Shown here piece by piece: positions 1 to 7,024 of a DNA stretch of 7,677 bases (position 1 is the stretch's first letter; the number at the start of each line of letters is the position of its first letter). The DNA is from Chloroflexota bacterium (GTDB lineage Bacteria; Chloroflexota; Limnocylindria; Limnocylindrales; CSP1-4). Under the pieces are notes generated by a model. It saw nothing but the letters and a program-made list of their open reading frames with translations, had not been told where the DNA came from and did no database searches. Position numbers and translations under genes: made by a program. The DNA lies in NCBI GenBank assembly GCA_021785115.1, contig JAJYGO010000270.1, positions 1 to 7,677 of the forward strand, written 5' to 3'.

Positions 1-68
1 CGGCCCGGCGGCACGGGCAGCCCGGCCGCGGCGAGCAGCTCGCGCGCATGGAACTCCTGGAGCTTCAC
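1..68 (-). CDS. sucC: Succinyl-CoA synthetase (ADP-forming) beta subunit, N-terminal fragment
   Basis: Only the first 22 codons are inside the window; the gene continues past the left edge. Read from a GTG at 68-66 on the minus strand, the peptide begins MKLQEFHARELLAAAGLPVP, which matches the well-known SucC N-terminus (M-L-E-AK-LL--G-PVP), the start of the ATP-grasp fold. SucC with SucD converts succinyl-CoA to succinate while making ATP or GTP in the TCA cycle. A GGAGG lies about 12 nt upstream of the GTG, a rather long spacing. The gene diverges from sdhCDAB, whose enzyme uses the succinate that SucCD releases, which supports the call. The identification rests on a short stretch; other ATP-grasp acyl-CoA ligases (e.g. 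malate-CoA ligase beta) share this N-terminus. Confidence 0.82.
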   Translation of the reverse strand, partial: MKLQEFHARELLAAAGLPVPPG

Positions 69-346
69 GATCGACCACCGCCTCCAACGCGAACGGGGAC
101 GCCTGACGGGCGCAGCATAGCCTGCCCCGGCCGGTACGACAGGAACGCGGCAACGGGCCTCGTGGACCCCTCCCGCGTGGCTAGAATGCTCGGATATGGC
201 AGGTCACGCCCGAGCCCGCTCCGGCATCGCGCCCGAGGGCCGTCCCGGGACGTGGCAGGGAGCGGGCCGGCGACCTCGGCCCGTGTTCCGGCCGGTCCAT
301 CGTCCGCCGGCCTGAGGGCCGGACCGTCCGCACACCTGGAGGCGCC
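69..346. promoter_or_regulatory. Divergent intergenic region sucC / sdhC
   Basis: This 278-bp spacer must hold the promoters for both divergent TCA-cycle units. On the plus strand a -10-like TAGAAT lies at 182-187, without a convincing -35 box at the right distance. On the minus strand a -10-like TATGCT lies at 119-114, about 46 bp before the sucC start, again with a poor -35. Just before the sdhC ribosome site, CGGTCC (293-298) can pair with GGACCG (321-326), and inside it GGCC-TGAG-GGCC (309-320) can form a small hairpin, so the sdh mRNA may have a folded leader. I see no small gene here. Promoter positions are suggestions from pattern only. Confidence 0.4.
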
Positions 347-727
347 ATGCTGCTCCGGTACCGTGCACGCGAAGGGATGCTCGCCTGGGCGTTTCACCGC
401 ATCAGCGGCGTCGCCATCTGGCTCTTCGTGGTCATCCACGTCGTCGACATCTACCTCGTCGGCGGCGATCCGAAGGCCTACAACACGATCCTCCAGGTCT
501 ACGCGAGCACGCCGGGCCGCATCGTCGAGGTGCTCCTCGGCGCGGCGCTCCTGTACCACGCGCTGAACGGCCTGCGGATCCTGATCATCGACCTCTGGCC
601 GGTGATGACCGTCTATCACCGGGCGCTCTGGTACGCGAGCTGGGTGATCTTCGTGGTGGTCGGGATCCCCGGCGCCGTGATCATCCTGCGGCCGGTCATC
701 GGTCCCGCGTTGGGCATCGGGGCGTAG
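347..727 (+). CDS. sdhC: Succinate dehydrogenase cytochrome b subunit SdhC
   Basis: This 126-aa membrane anchor subunit of complex II helps bind heme b and quinone in the cytoplasmic membrane. Three hydrophobic segments are visible, at about residues 21-39, 58-82 and 93-115. The N-terminal HRISG motif (17-21) holds the Arg (R18) that corresponds to the quinone-site Arg of E. coli SdhC, and YHALNGLR (70-77) gives the heme-ligand candidate H71. The sequence most resembles the short actinobacterial-type SdhC (M-AW-FHRISG, then ALNGLR and a D-W pair). A GGAGG at 339-343 lies 3 nt before the spacer-short ATG at 347, supporting this start. It is the first gene of sdhCDAB; sdhD follows after 12 bp. 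Family call is secure. Confidence 0.94.
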   Translation: MLLRYRAREGMLAWAFHRISGVAIWLFVVIHVVDIYLVGGDPKAYNTILQVYASTPGRIVEVLLGAALLYHALNGLRILIIDLWPVMTVYHRALWYASWVIFVVVGIPGAVIILRPVIGPALGIGA

Positions 728-739
728 GAGGGCGGCGAC

Positions 740-1132
740 ATGGTGACGATCGACCCCCGCACCGCGGGCCGCAGCCGCCCCCAGGGCAGCGGGTTCGAAC
801 TGTTCGTCTGGTACCTGATGCGGATCACGGGCGTGATGCTCTTCGTGCTCGCGCTCGCGCACTTCAGCATCATGCACTTCGTCTTCGACCCGTCCCAGGA
901 GAACGCGTCGTGGATCGCCGCGCGCTGGGGCAGCCTGGCGTGGCGGGTCTTCGACTGGACCCTGCTGATGATGGTGCTCTTCCACAGCTTCATGGGCGTG
1001 CGCACCGTGATCACCGACTACGTGCACGGGGCGCGCGCGCGCCTGCTGACGATGTCCACGCTCTACGTGGTCGCGATCATCCTCTTCGCGGCCGGGACGG
1101 CAGTGGTCCTCACCCTGCCGGTGGTGGCGTGA
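740..1132 (+). CDS. sdhD: Succinate dehydrogenase membrane anchor subunit SdhD
   Basis: This 130-aa second anchor of complex II also has three hydrophobic segments, at about residues 29-48, 70-90 and 106-128. The motif [15 protein letters not shown] (81-95) aligns with E. coli SdhD around its heme His and the quinone-site Asp-Tyr: here H82 is the heme-ligand candidate and D93-Y94, 11-12 residues later, keep exactly the E. coli spacing (H71 to D82-Y83). MRITG (27-31) resembles the HR-SG motif of SdhC. An AGGAGG at 726-731 overlaps the sdhC stop codon and lies 8 nt before the ATG, so translation is probably coupled. The stop TGA overlaps a possible GTG start of sdhA. Family call is secure; the residue roles are inferred by alignment from memory. 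Confidence 0.94.
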   Translation: MVTIDPRTAGRSRPQGSGFELFVWYLMRITGVMLFVLALAHFSIMHFVFDPSQENASWIAARWGSLAWRVFDWTLLMMVLFHSFMGVRTVITDYVHGARARLLTMSTLYVVAIILFAAGTAVVLTLPVVA

Positions 1133-1134
1133 CG

Positions 1135-2874
<1,740 letters not shown>

Positions 2875-2891
2875 GAGCGGGAGCGCATCGC

Positions 2892-3590
2892 ATGCAGGTC
2901 AACCTTCGCGTTCAGCGCTTCGACCCCGAGCACGACAAGGCGCCGCGCTGGCAGGAGTACCAGCTCGACGTCGACCCGATGGCGCGGGTGCTCGACCTCC
3001 TGCACATGGTGAAGTGGGAGCAGGATGCGTCGCTCACCTTCCGCCGGTCCTGCGGGCACGGCATCTGCGGCTCGGACGCGATGCTGATCAACGGGCGCAA
3101 CCGGCTCGCCTGCAAGATCCGGGTCGACCAGCTCGGGCGGAAGATCTCGGTCTCGCCGCTGCCGGGTCTCCCGGTGGTCAAGGACCTGGTCGTGGACATG
3201 GAGGGGTTCTTCGCCAAGTACCGCTCCGTGCACCCCTTCCTGGTCAACGACCAGCCGGCGCCCGAGCGGGAGCGACGCCAGTCGCAGGCCCAGCGCGCCG
3301 TCTTCGACGACACCACCAAGTGCATCCTCTGCGGCGCCTGCACCTCGTCGTGCCCCTCGTTCTGGGCGCGGCCCGGCTACGTGGGGCCGGCGGCCATCGT
3401 CAACGCCCATCGCTTCATCTTCGACTCGCGCGACGAGGCGGCCGAGGAGCGGCTGCAGATCCTCTCCGACCGTGACGGCGTGTGGCGCTGCCGGACCATC
3501 TTCAACTGCGTGGACGCCTGTCCGCGGGGGATCAACATCACGAAGGCGATCCTGGAGGTGTCCGGCGCCATCGTGGAGCGGACCGCCTGA
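2892..3590 (+). CDS. sdhB: Succinate dehydrogenase iron-sulfur subunit SdhB
   Basis: This 232-aa subunit carries electrons from SdhA FAD to quinone through three clusters. The ferredoxin-like N-terminal domain has RRSCGHGICGSDAM (51-64): C54, C59 and C74 with Asp62 in place of a third Cys, the same Asp substitution as in E. coli SdhB, forming [2Fe-2S]. The C-terminal domain has CILCGACTSSCP (144-155) and CRTIFNCVDACP (200-211). By the family pattern, C144, C147, C150 and C210 bind [4Fe-4S] and C154, C200 and C206 bind [3Fe-4S]. The ATG at 2892 follows the sdhA stop by 17 bp and has a GGGAG 8 nt upstream. It is the last sdh gene; the stop overlaps the probable CTG start of rnhA. Confidence 0.98.
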   Translation: MQVNLRVQRFDPEHDKAPRWQEYQLDVDPMARVLDLLHMVKWEQDASLTFRRSCGHGICGSDAMLINGRNRLACKIRVDQLGRKISVSPLPGLPVVKDLVVDMEGFFAKYRSVHPFLVNDQPAPERERRQSQAQRAVFDDTTKCILCGACTSSCPSFWARPGYVGPAAIVNAHRFIFDSRDEAAEERLQILSDRDGVWRCRTIFNCVDACPRGINITKAILEVSGAIVERTA

Positions 3591-4219
3591 GCGGGGGCCG
3601 GGCCGCCGGGGGAGGGGCCGCGGACCGGGAGCGGGACGACCGGGATCCCGGATCCGCGGACCTCTCGTCGGGAGCCCCCTCGTCGGGAGCCGCAAGCGGG
3701 ACGCCGGCCGTCCATCCGCGGCTGCTCGTCCGGTCCGACGGCGCCGCCCGGGGCAACCCGGGCCCGGCGTCGTGCGGGGCCGTGCTCATCGACGCGACGC
3801 GGCCGGACGCGCGCGACCCCGACGCGCCACCGCTGGCGGTCATCGCGCGTCCGCTGGGGATCCGCACCAACAACGTGGCGGAGTACGCGGGCGTGGTGCT
3901 CGCGCTCCGGCTCGCCAGGCGGCTGGGCGCCCGCGAGGTGGACCTGGTGCTGGACTCCAACCTGATCGTGGAGCAACTGAACGGCCGCTGGCGGGTGCGC
4001 GACGCCAAGCTCGCCGGCCTCCACGCGGAGGCGAGCCAGCTGCTGGGCGGGCTGCGGCGCTGGAGCGCCGTTCACGAGCCGCGCAGTCGCAACCGGGCGG
4101 CGGACGCGCTGGCAAACCTGGCCCTGGACGATCCGGCGGCCGCGGCCGAGGCAGAGCGGCGCTACCGCCGCGCCCTGGGGCTGGAGGCGGTCGATCCTGG
4201 GGGAGGCGGGCCTGCCTGA
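3587..4219 (+). CDS. rnhA: Ribonuclease HI family protein, probable CTG start
   Basis: The product should cleave the RNA strand of RNA-DNA hybrids in the cytoplasm. The RNase H domain starts near residue 46, and its four acidic catalytic residues are present: D51 in RSDGAARGNPGP, E99 in NNVAEYAGVVLAL, D123 in LVLDSNLIVEQLNG and D173 in RNRAADALANLA. This motif set is the bacterial/archaeal RNase HI-like type often seen in Gram-positives (NN-AEY, VRSDGAARGNPG). No ATG, GTG or TTG occurs in frame between the sdhB stop and the domain. The best start is a CTG at 3587 overlapping the sdhB TGA, with GGAG 8 nt upstream. Residues 1-44 are Gly/Ala/Ser/Asp-rich and look disordered. A GTG at 3482 inside sdhB is the alternative. 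Function of the domain is secure; the start is not. Confidence 0.9.
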   Translation: MSGGRAAGGGAADRERDDRDPGSADLSSGAPSSGAASGTPAVHPRLLVRSDGAARGNPGPASCGAVLIDATRPDARDPDAPPLAVIARPLGIRTNNVAEYAGVVLALRLARRLGAREVDLVLDSNLIVEQLNGRWRVRDAKLAGLHAEASQLLGGLRRWSAVHEPRSRNRAADALANLALDDPAAAAEAERRYRRALGLEAVDPGGGGPA

Positions 4220-4222
4220 CCG

Positions 4223-4247
4223 GTGCCTGCCCGACCAGGGGTGGCAC
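4223..4247. terminator. Possible stem-loop between convergent rnhA and rnpB
   Basis: GTGCC (4223-4227) can pair with GGCAC (4243-4247), and CCC (4230-4232) with GGG (4239-4241), around a short loop. It lies 4 bp after the rnhA stop and within the 109-bp gap that faces the 3' end of rnpB. There is no T-run on either strand, so an intrinsic terminator is only a weak suggestion; in GC-rich genomes such hairpins sometimes terminate without one. Confidence 0.25.
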
Positions 4248-4328
4248 AGGGTCGCGGTCTCGCGGTGAGGCAGTGCCGGGGTGACATGGCGCACGTGGGC
4301 GAAGCCGCATGTCGGCGTGAGGCGGGGC

Positions 4329-4683
4329 GTCGACGAGCCGGCCTGTAAGCCGAGTTCTGTGTCGCGGGAGTCCCGCGACGACGGTCATCCATCTTGGCGC
4401 GGCGGTTGCCCGCCGGCTCAGAGCGGCCTACCCGAGGGCTCGGTGACGCACCTGCGCCGGGACGAATCCCGGCATCGCCCTCCTATTCGGCCTTGCTCCG
4501 GGTAGAGCTTGCCGCGTTTCACCCCGGCCCTCGCGGGCCGGACTCGTCTCTGTGGCGCTGGTCCTCGCCTCGCGGCGGACGGGCATTACCCGCTACCCTG
4601 CGTCATGGAGCTCGGACTTTCCTCGAGGCCCCGCCCGGGTCTCCCCGAGCGCGACCCCGCGACCGTCCGGCCGACTCGTCGAC
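4329..4683 (-). ncRNA. rnpB: RNase P RNA (catalytic RNA, tRNA 5' maturation)
   Basis: This ribozyme removes 5' leaders from pre-tRNAs with the RnpA protein. The conserved 5' core GAGGAAAGTCCGAGCTCC (near 4624-4607) and the 3' core ACAGAACTCGGCTTACAGG (4360-4342) form P4, with co-varying bases GAGCT and CTCGG. The ends are set by P1: 4669-4683 pairs with 4329-4343 over 15 bp with one G-U. P2 is 4661-4667 with 4380-4386. GNRA-capped hairpins are seen for P9 (4566-4577), P12 (4524-4541) and P18 (4401-4414), and P19 is an 8-bp stem (4361-4379). P16 (4434-4439 with 4477-4482) carries two hairpins, one with a UUCG loop (4456-4473) and one at 4442-4452. The conserved GTGAAA (4522-4517) runs almost directly into CTACCCGGAGCAAGG, so P13, P14 and the P15 stem appear absent. 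Length is about 355 nt. Confidence 0.97.
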
Positions 4684-4689
4684 GGGACG

Positions 4690-4718
4690 ATTCTACGCGG
4701 CTGTGCCGGGCGACCTCT
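4690..4718 (-). promoter_or_regulatory. Probable rnpB promoter
   Basis: On the minus strand TAGAAT (4695-4690) is a good -10 box, and the base 7 nt after it is 4683, the 5' end predicted independently from helix P1. The -35 position (around 4713-4718) reads AGAGGT, a poor match to TTGACA, so the promoter may depend on upstream sequence; three tandem repeats start about 9 bp further up. Confidence 0.55.
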
Positions 4719-4726
4719 GCATGCCC

Positions 4727-4774
4727 CTGGTCCGGCTGACCTCTGGTTCGGCTGACCCCTGGTTCGGCTGGCCT
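4727..4774. repeat. Three tandem 16-bp repeats upstream of rnpB
   Basis: Three head-to-tail copies occur at 4727-4742, 4743-4758 and 4759-4774, with consensus CTGGTYCGGCTGRCCY on the plus strand. Each copy differs from its neighbours at one to three positions. They occupy roughly -44 to -91 relative to the predicted rnpB start and end 46 bp after the stop of the four-cysteine gene. They could bind a regulator or be simple slippage duplication; no coding frame uses them convincingly. Confidence 0.8.
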
Positions 4775-4820
4775 CGGGCCGGGCCGCGGTCCGGGCCACG
4801 TCCGCCGACGACGCCTGCGA

Positions 4821-5054
4821 TCAGTCCTCGTCCGGACGGAACACGTGGGCGGCGACGCATGCGTCGCAGATGCCGCGAGCGGCGTCCAGATCGCCGAGCG
4901 GGATCGGCACGGCCCGATCCGGGTACAGGCAGTCCACCGTGTAGACGGGCGTCGCGCCGCGCCGGGCGATCGAGAGCCGGCGGAACGTGCAGCGGCGCAG
5001 GTGGTCGCGCTGGAGCGCCCCCGCTGCTTCGACGGCCCGCTGCTCGAGTGCCAT
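4821..5054 (-). CDS. Small four-cysteine protein, function unknown
   Basis: I do not recognise this 77-aa product. It holds four cysteines, C22, C42, C63 and C66, the last two as CDAC, so it could bind zinc or another metal as a small ribbon-like fold, though the 19-20 residue gaps are not a standard zinc-finger spacing. The middle (CTFRRLSIARRGATPVYTVD) is predicted to be beta-rich by eye, and the C-terminus is acidic (PDED). There is no signal peptide or membrane segment. The ATG at 5054 is preferred because AGGA lies 6 nt upstream; an in-frame ATG at 5102 would add 16 residues but has a purine run too close to it. It is transcribed toward rnpB and diverges from mraZ. Without a homolog it could still be a chance reading frame in GC-rich DNA. 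Confidence 0.55.
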   Translation of the reverse strand: MALEQRAVEAAGALQRDHLRRCTFRRLSIARRGATPVYTVDCLYPDRAVPIPLGDLDAARGICDACVAAHVFRPDED

Positions 5055-5263
5055 GACGATTCCTGCCGCACCTCCGGCGACGGAGCCTATCACCGGCTGC
5101 ATCTCCCTCGCACCCGCCGTTTCGTACTACGAGCCGCTCGCCGACCGGCGCCCCCCCGCGCGGCGCCGATGCGCCCGCTCACCGTCATGCTGCCGATCCT
5201 CGCCGGGACCCGCCGCCTTCCCCCCGGACGTCGGTACCGCCGCCGAACAGTCCGGGAAACGCA

Positions 5264-5291
5264 TTGACGTGCCCGGGTCCGTGTGTATGAT
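5264..5291 (+). promoter_or_regulatory. Sigma70-type promoter of the mraZ-led dcw cluster
   Basis: TTGACG (5264-5269), a 16-bp spacer and TATGAT (5286-5291) make the best promoter in the window. The predicted start is near 5298, about 57 nt before the mraZ GTG. The first MraZ box begins at that start, which fits autorepression of the cluster. Confidence 0.85.
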
Positions 5292-5297
5292 GCTACC

Positions 5298-5337
5298 AAG
5301 TGGCGCCAAGTGGCGTAAAGTGGGGCACAGCGGGGAA
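5298..5337 (+). promoter_or_regulatory. MraZ operator: direct 10-bp repeats
   Basis: AAGTGGCGCC (5298-5307), AAGTGGCGTA (5308-5317) and AAGTGGGGCA (5318-5327) are three direct repeats with exact 10-bp phasing, and CAGCGGGGAA (5328-5337) looks like a degenerate fourth. MraZ is known to bind TGGGN-like boxes separated by 5 nt ahead of its own gene, and the GTGG core here fits. The boxes cover the start of transcription, so bound MraZ oligomer should block initiation or escape. Confidence 0.85.
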
Positions 5338-5354
5338 TCGGAGAGGCTCGGACC

Positions 5355-5783
5355 GTGTTCATCGGCGAGTACCGGCACACCGTGGACGACAAGGGTCGTG
5401 TCGCCGTGCCCGCTCGATTCCGGACGCAGCTCGCCGAGGCGCCCGTGGTCACGCGGTGGCTCGACTCCTGCCTCGCGATCTTCCCGAGGGTGGAGTTCGA
5501 GCGACTCGCCGAGCGCGTTGCCGCCCTGCCGCTCGGCGACGCCAACGCGCGCACCTTCCGCCGGCATGTCTTCGCCCACGCGTTCGAGCTGGAGCTCGAT
5601 CGCCAGGGCCGTGTGCTGGTCCCCCCGTCCCTCCGTGAGTGGGCGGGGCTCACCACGGAGGCCGTCGTCGTCGGCGGCCACGACCACGTCGAGCTCTGGA
5701 CGCCGGAGGCCTGGGCCTCCTACAGCGCGGCCATGTCCGCGCCCGAGGTGCTCGCCGAGCACCTCCAGAGCCTTGGGTTCTGA
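5355..5783 (+). CDS. mraZ: Transcriptional regulator MraZ
   Basis: This 142-aa protein is the usual first gene of the division and cell wall cluster and acts as a DNA-binding autoregulator. It contains two SpoVT/AbrB-type half-domains, marked by DDKGRVAVPARFR (11-23) and LDRQGRVLVPPSLRE (81-95), each with the D-x-x-GR-x-x-P signature. The opening FIGEYRHTVDDKGR is characteristic of the family, and the length is typical. The start is GTG with GGAGAGG (5340-5346) 8 nt upstream. It follows the promoter and operator boxes at 5264-5337, so it probably represses itself and the genes downstream. The rsmH start follows after 55 bp. Call and start are secure. Confidence 0.97.
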   Translation: MFIGEYRHTVDDKGRVAVPARFRTQLAEAPVVTRWLDSCLAIFPRVEFERLAERVAALPLGDANARTFRRHVFAHAFELELDRQGRVLVPPSLREWAGLTTEAVVVGGHDHVELWTPEAWASYSAAMSAPEVLAEHLQSLGF

Positions 5784-5838
5784 TCGTCGTCGCGCATCTC
5801 CGGGATCCGGACGGGATCCGTCCCGCGGGACCCCGACA

Positions 5839-6783
5839 GTGGAGGCAGGGCACGTACCGGTGATGGTGGAGGAGGTCATGCAGGCACTCGCTCCACGTCC
5901 GGGCAGCCTCCATGTCGACGGGACCCTGGGGGGCGGTGGGCACGCCGTCCGGATCCTGGAGGCCATCGCGCCGGACGGCCGGCTGCTGGGGATCGACGCG
6001 GATCCCGAGGCCATCGAGCGCGCCGCCCGGCGTCTCGCTCCCTTCGGTGCGCGCGCCGTCCTGCGGCAGGCCAACTTCGAGGACCTGGCCGAGGTGGCGT
6101 CCGCCTCCGGCTTCGTGCCCGCCGACGGACTGCTGCTCGACCTGGGCCTCAGCTCGCACCAGCTCGCGGATGCCACGCGCGGCTTCAGCTTCGGGGCGCA
6201 CGGCCCGCTGGACATGCGGTTCGATCCGTCCCGGGGCGAGCCGGCGGCGGCGCTGCTGGATCGACTGGACGAGCGGGAGCTGGCGGAGGTGCTCCGCCGC
6301 TACGGAGAGGAGCCGTTCGCGGGGCGCATCGCCCGCGCCATCGTGGCGGCGCGCTCGCGCGGCGCCCTGGGCAGCGCGGACGCACTCGCGGAGGTGGTGG
6401 AACGCGCGGTCCCGGCGCCGCCATCGGGTCGGCGCCGCGTGCATCCGGCCACCCGGGTCTTCCAGGCGTTGCGGATCGCGGTCAACCGCGAGCTCGAGGT
6501 GCTGGAGATCGCCCTGTCCGCCGGCCTGCAGATCCTGCGTCCCGGCGGACGGATGGTGGTGCTCACGTACCACTCGCTCGAGGACCGCATCGTCAAGCGC
6601 TTCTTCGCCGCGGAGCGGCGCGGGTGCGTGTGCCCGCCCGAGCTCCCGGTGTGCGTCTGCGGCCGCGCTCCACGGGTGCGCCCGGTGGCCGGCACACCCG
6701 CCACACCGAGTGCGGCGGAGGTGACGGCCAATCCGCGGTCCCGGAGCGCTCGGCTCCGGGCCGCAGAACGTCTGGCGGCGTGA
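5839..6783 (+). CDS. rsmH: 16S rRNA (cytosine-1402-N4)-methyltransferase RsmH
   Basis: This 314-aa SAM-dependent enzyme methylates N4 of C1402 in the 16S rRNA decoding centre. Motifs in order are HVPVMVEEV (5-13), the SAM-binding DGTLGGGGHA (27-36) and GIDADP (51-56), DLGLSSHQL (101-109), GPLDMRFD (122-129), RVFQALRIAVNREL (206-219), HSLEDRIVKRFF (245-256) and the C-terminal NPRSRSARLR (299-308). A CxC-x6-CxC cluster (263-274) is in the variable region, as in many Gram-positive-type RsmH. The GTG at 5839 is the only in-frame start after the mraZ stop that keeps the conserved H-PV; its Shine-Dalgarno is weak (GGGA 8 nt upstream). It is the second gene of the mraZ-led cluster. Confidence 0.98.
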   Translation: MEAGHVPVMVEEVMQALAPRPGSLHVDGTLGGGGHAVRILEAIAPDGRLLGIDADPEAIERAARRLAPFGARAVLRQANFEDLAEVASASGFVPADGLLLDLGLSSHQLADATRGFSFGAHGPLDMRFDPSRGEPAAALLDRLDERELAEVLRRYGEEPFAGRIARAIVAARSRGALGSADALAEVVERAVPAPPSGRRRVHPATRVFQALRIAVNRELEVLEIALSAGLQILRPGGRMVVLTYHSLEDRIVKRFFAAERRGCVCPPELPVCVCGRAPRVRPVAGTPATPSAAEVTANPRSRSARLRAAERLAA

Positions 6784-6820
6784 CCGTATCGGCTGGCCCG
6801 GACAGAGGGGAGGGAACGAG

Positions 6821-7024
6821 ATGAGCAGGGGGCACCAGCAGCACCGGCGGCGGACCTACGGCCGGCGGCAGCACGAGCTCCGCGAGCGACACGACCGGCT
6901 GGACGCGGAACTCCACGAGGAGCGCCGCATGGGCGCATTCGTCGATCTCGGCCCGATGCCGGAGCGGATCGTCAGTCTCGCGTACCCGGGCCAGCTGCTC
7001 GGGTGGGCGGAGGGGGTGGCCTGA
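6821..7024 (+). CDS. Small basic protein in the dcw cluster, function unknown
   Basis: I do not recognise this 67-aa protein. The first half is Arg/His-rich (HRRRTYGRRQHELRERH, residues 8-24) and probably helical, with alternating basic and acidic residues; the second half holds a mixed segment, FVDLGPMPERIVSLAYPGQL (40-59). No membrane segment or cysteine is present. Evidence that it is real: a GGGAGGG lies 6 nt before the ATG, it fills most of the 240 bp between rsmH and the next gene, and its TGA overlaps the next ATG (TGATG). Position suggests a cytoplasmic role in division or wall synthesis, perhaps with the FtsL-like protein, but that is inference from location alone. Confidence 0.68.
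   Translation: MSRGHQQHRRRTYGRRQHELRERHDRLDAELHEERRMGAFVDLGPMPERIVSLAYPGQLLGWAEGVA

Noticed and set aside
48..566. 172-codon plus-strand frame at the left end
   Set aside because: It runs across the sucC-sdhC spacer and over sdhC in another frame, with Ser/Arg/Pro-rich filler sequence and no ribosome site.
65..1027. Long minus-strand open frame over sdhC and sdhD
   Set aside because: It is antisense to two well-supported membrane proteins, is rich in His, Arg, Asp and Glu as expected from antisense GC-rich codons, and shows no known motif.
910..1134. N-terminal extension of SdhA into sdhD
   Set aside because: The added residues are a shadow of sdhD with repetitive Arg/Ala/Asp content, and SdhA from 1135 already has the normal start and length.
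4281..4755. Several small plus-strand frames over rnpB
   Set aside because: They cover the antisense of the RNase P RNA, whose helices and conserved cores explain the sequence.
4775..4800. GC-rich near-palindrome (GGGCCGCGGTCC) as a terminator for the four-cysteine gene
   Set aside because: It has no T-run and simple GGCC/CCGG repetition is expected by chance at this GC content; the case was too weak to list.
5298..5337. Direct repeats as a CRISPR or iteron array
   Set aside because: The unit is 10 bp with no spacers of CRISPR size, there are no cas or rep genes, and the position before mraZ explains it as the MraZ operator.
4987..5838. N-terminal extension of RsmH across mraZ
   Set aside because: The frame overlaps the mraZ operator and gene with low-complexity Ser/Pro/Arg sequence; RsmH homologs begin just before the HVPV motif.
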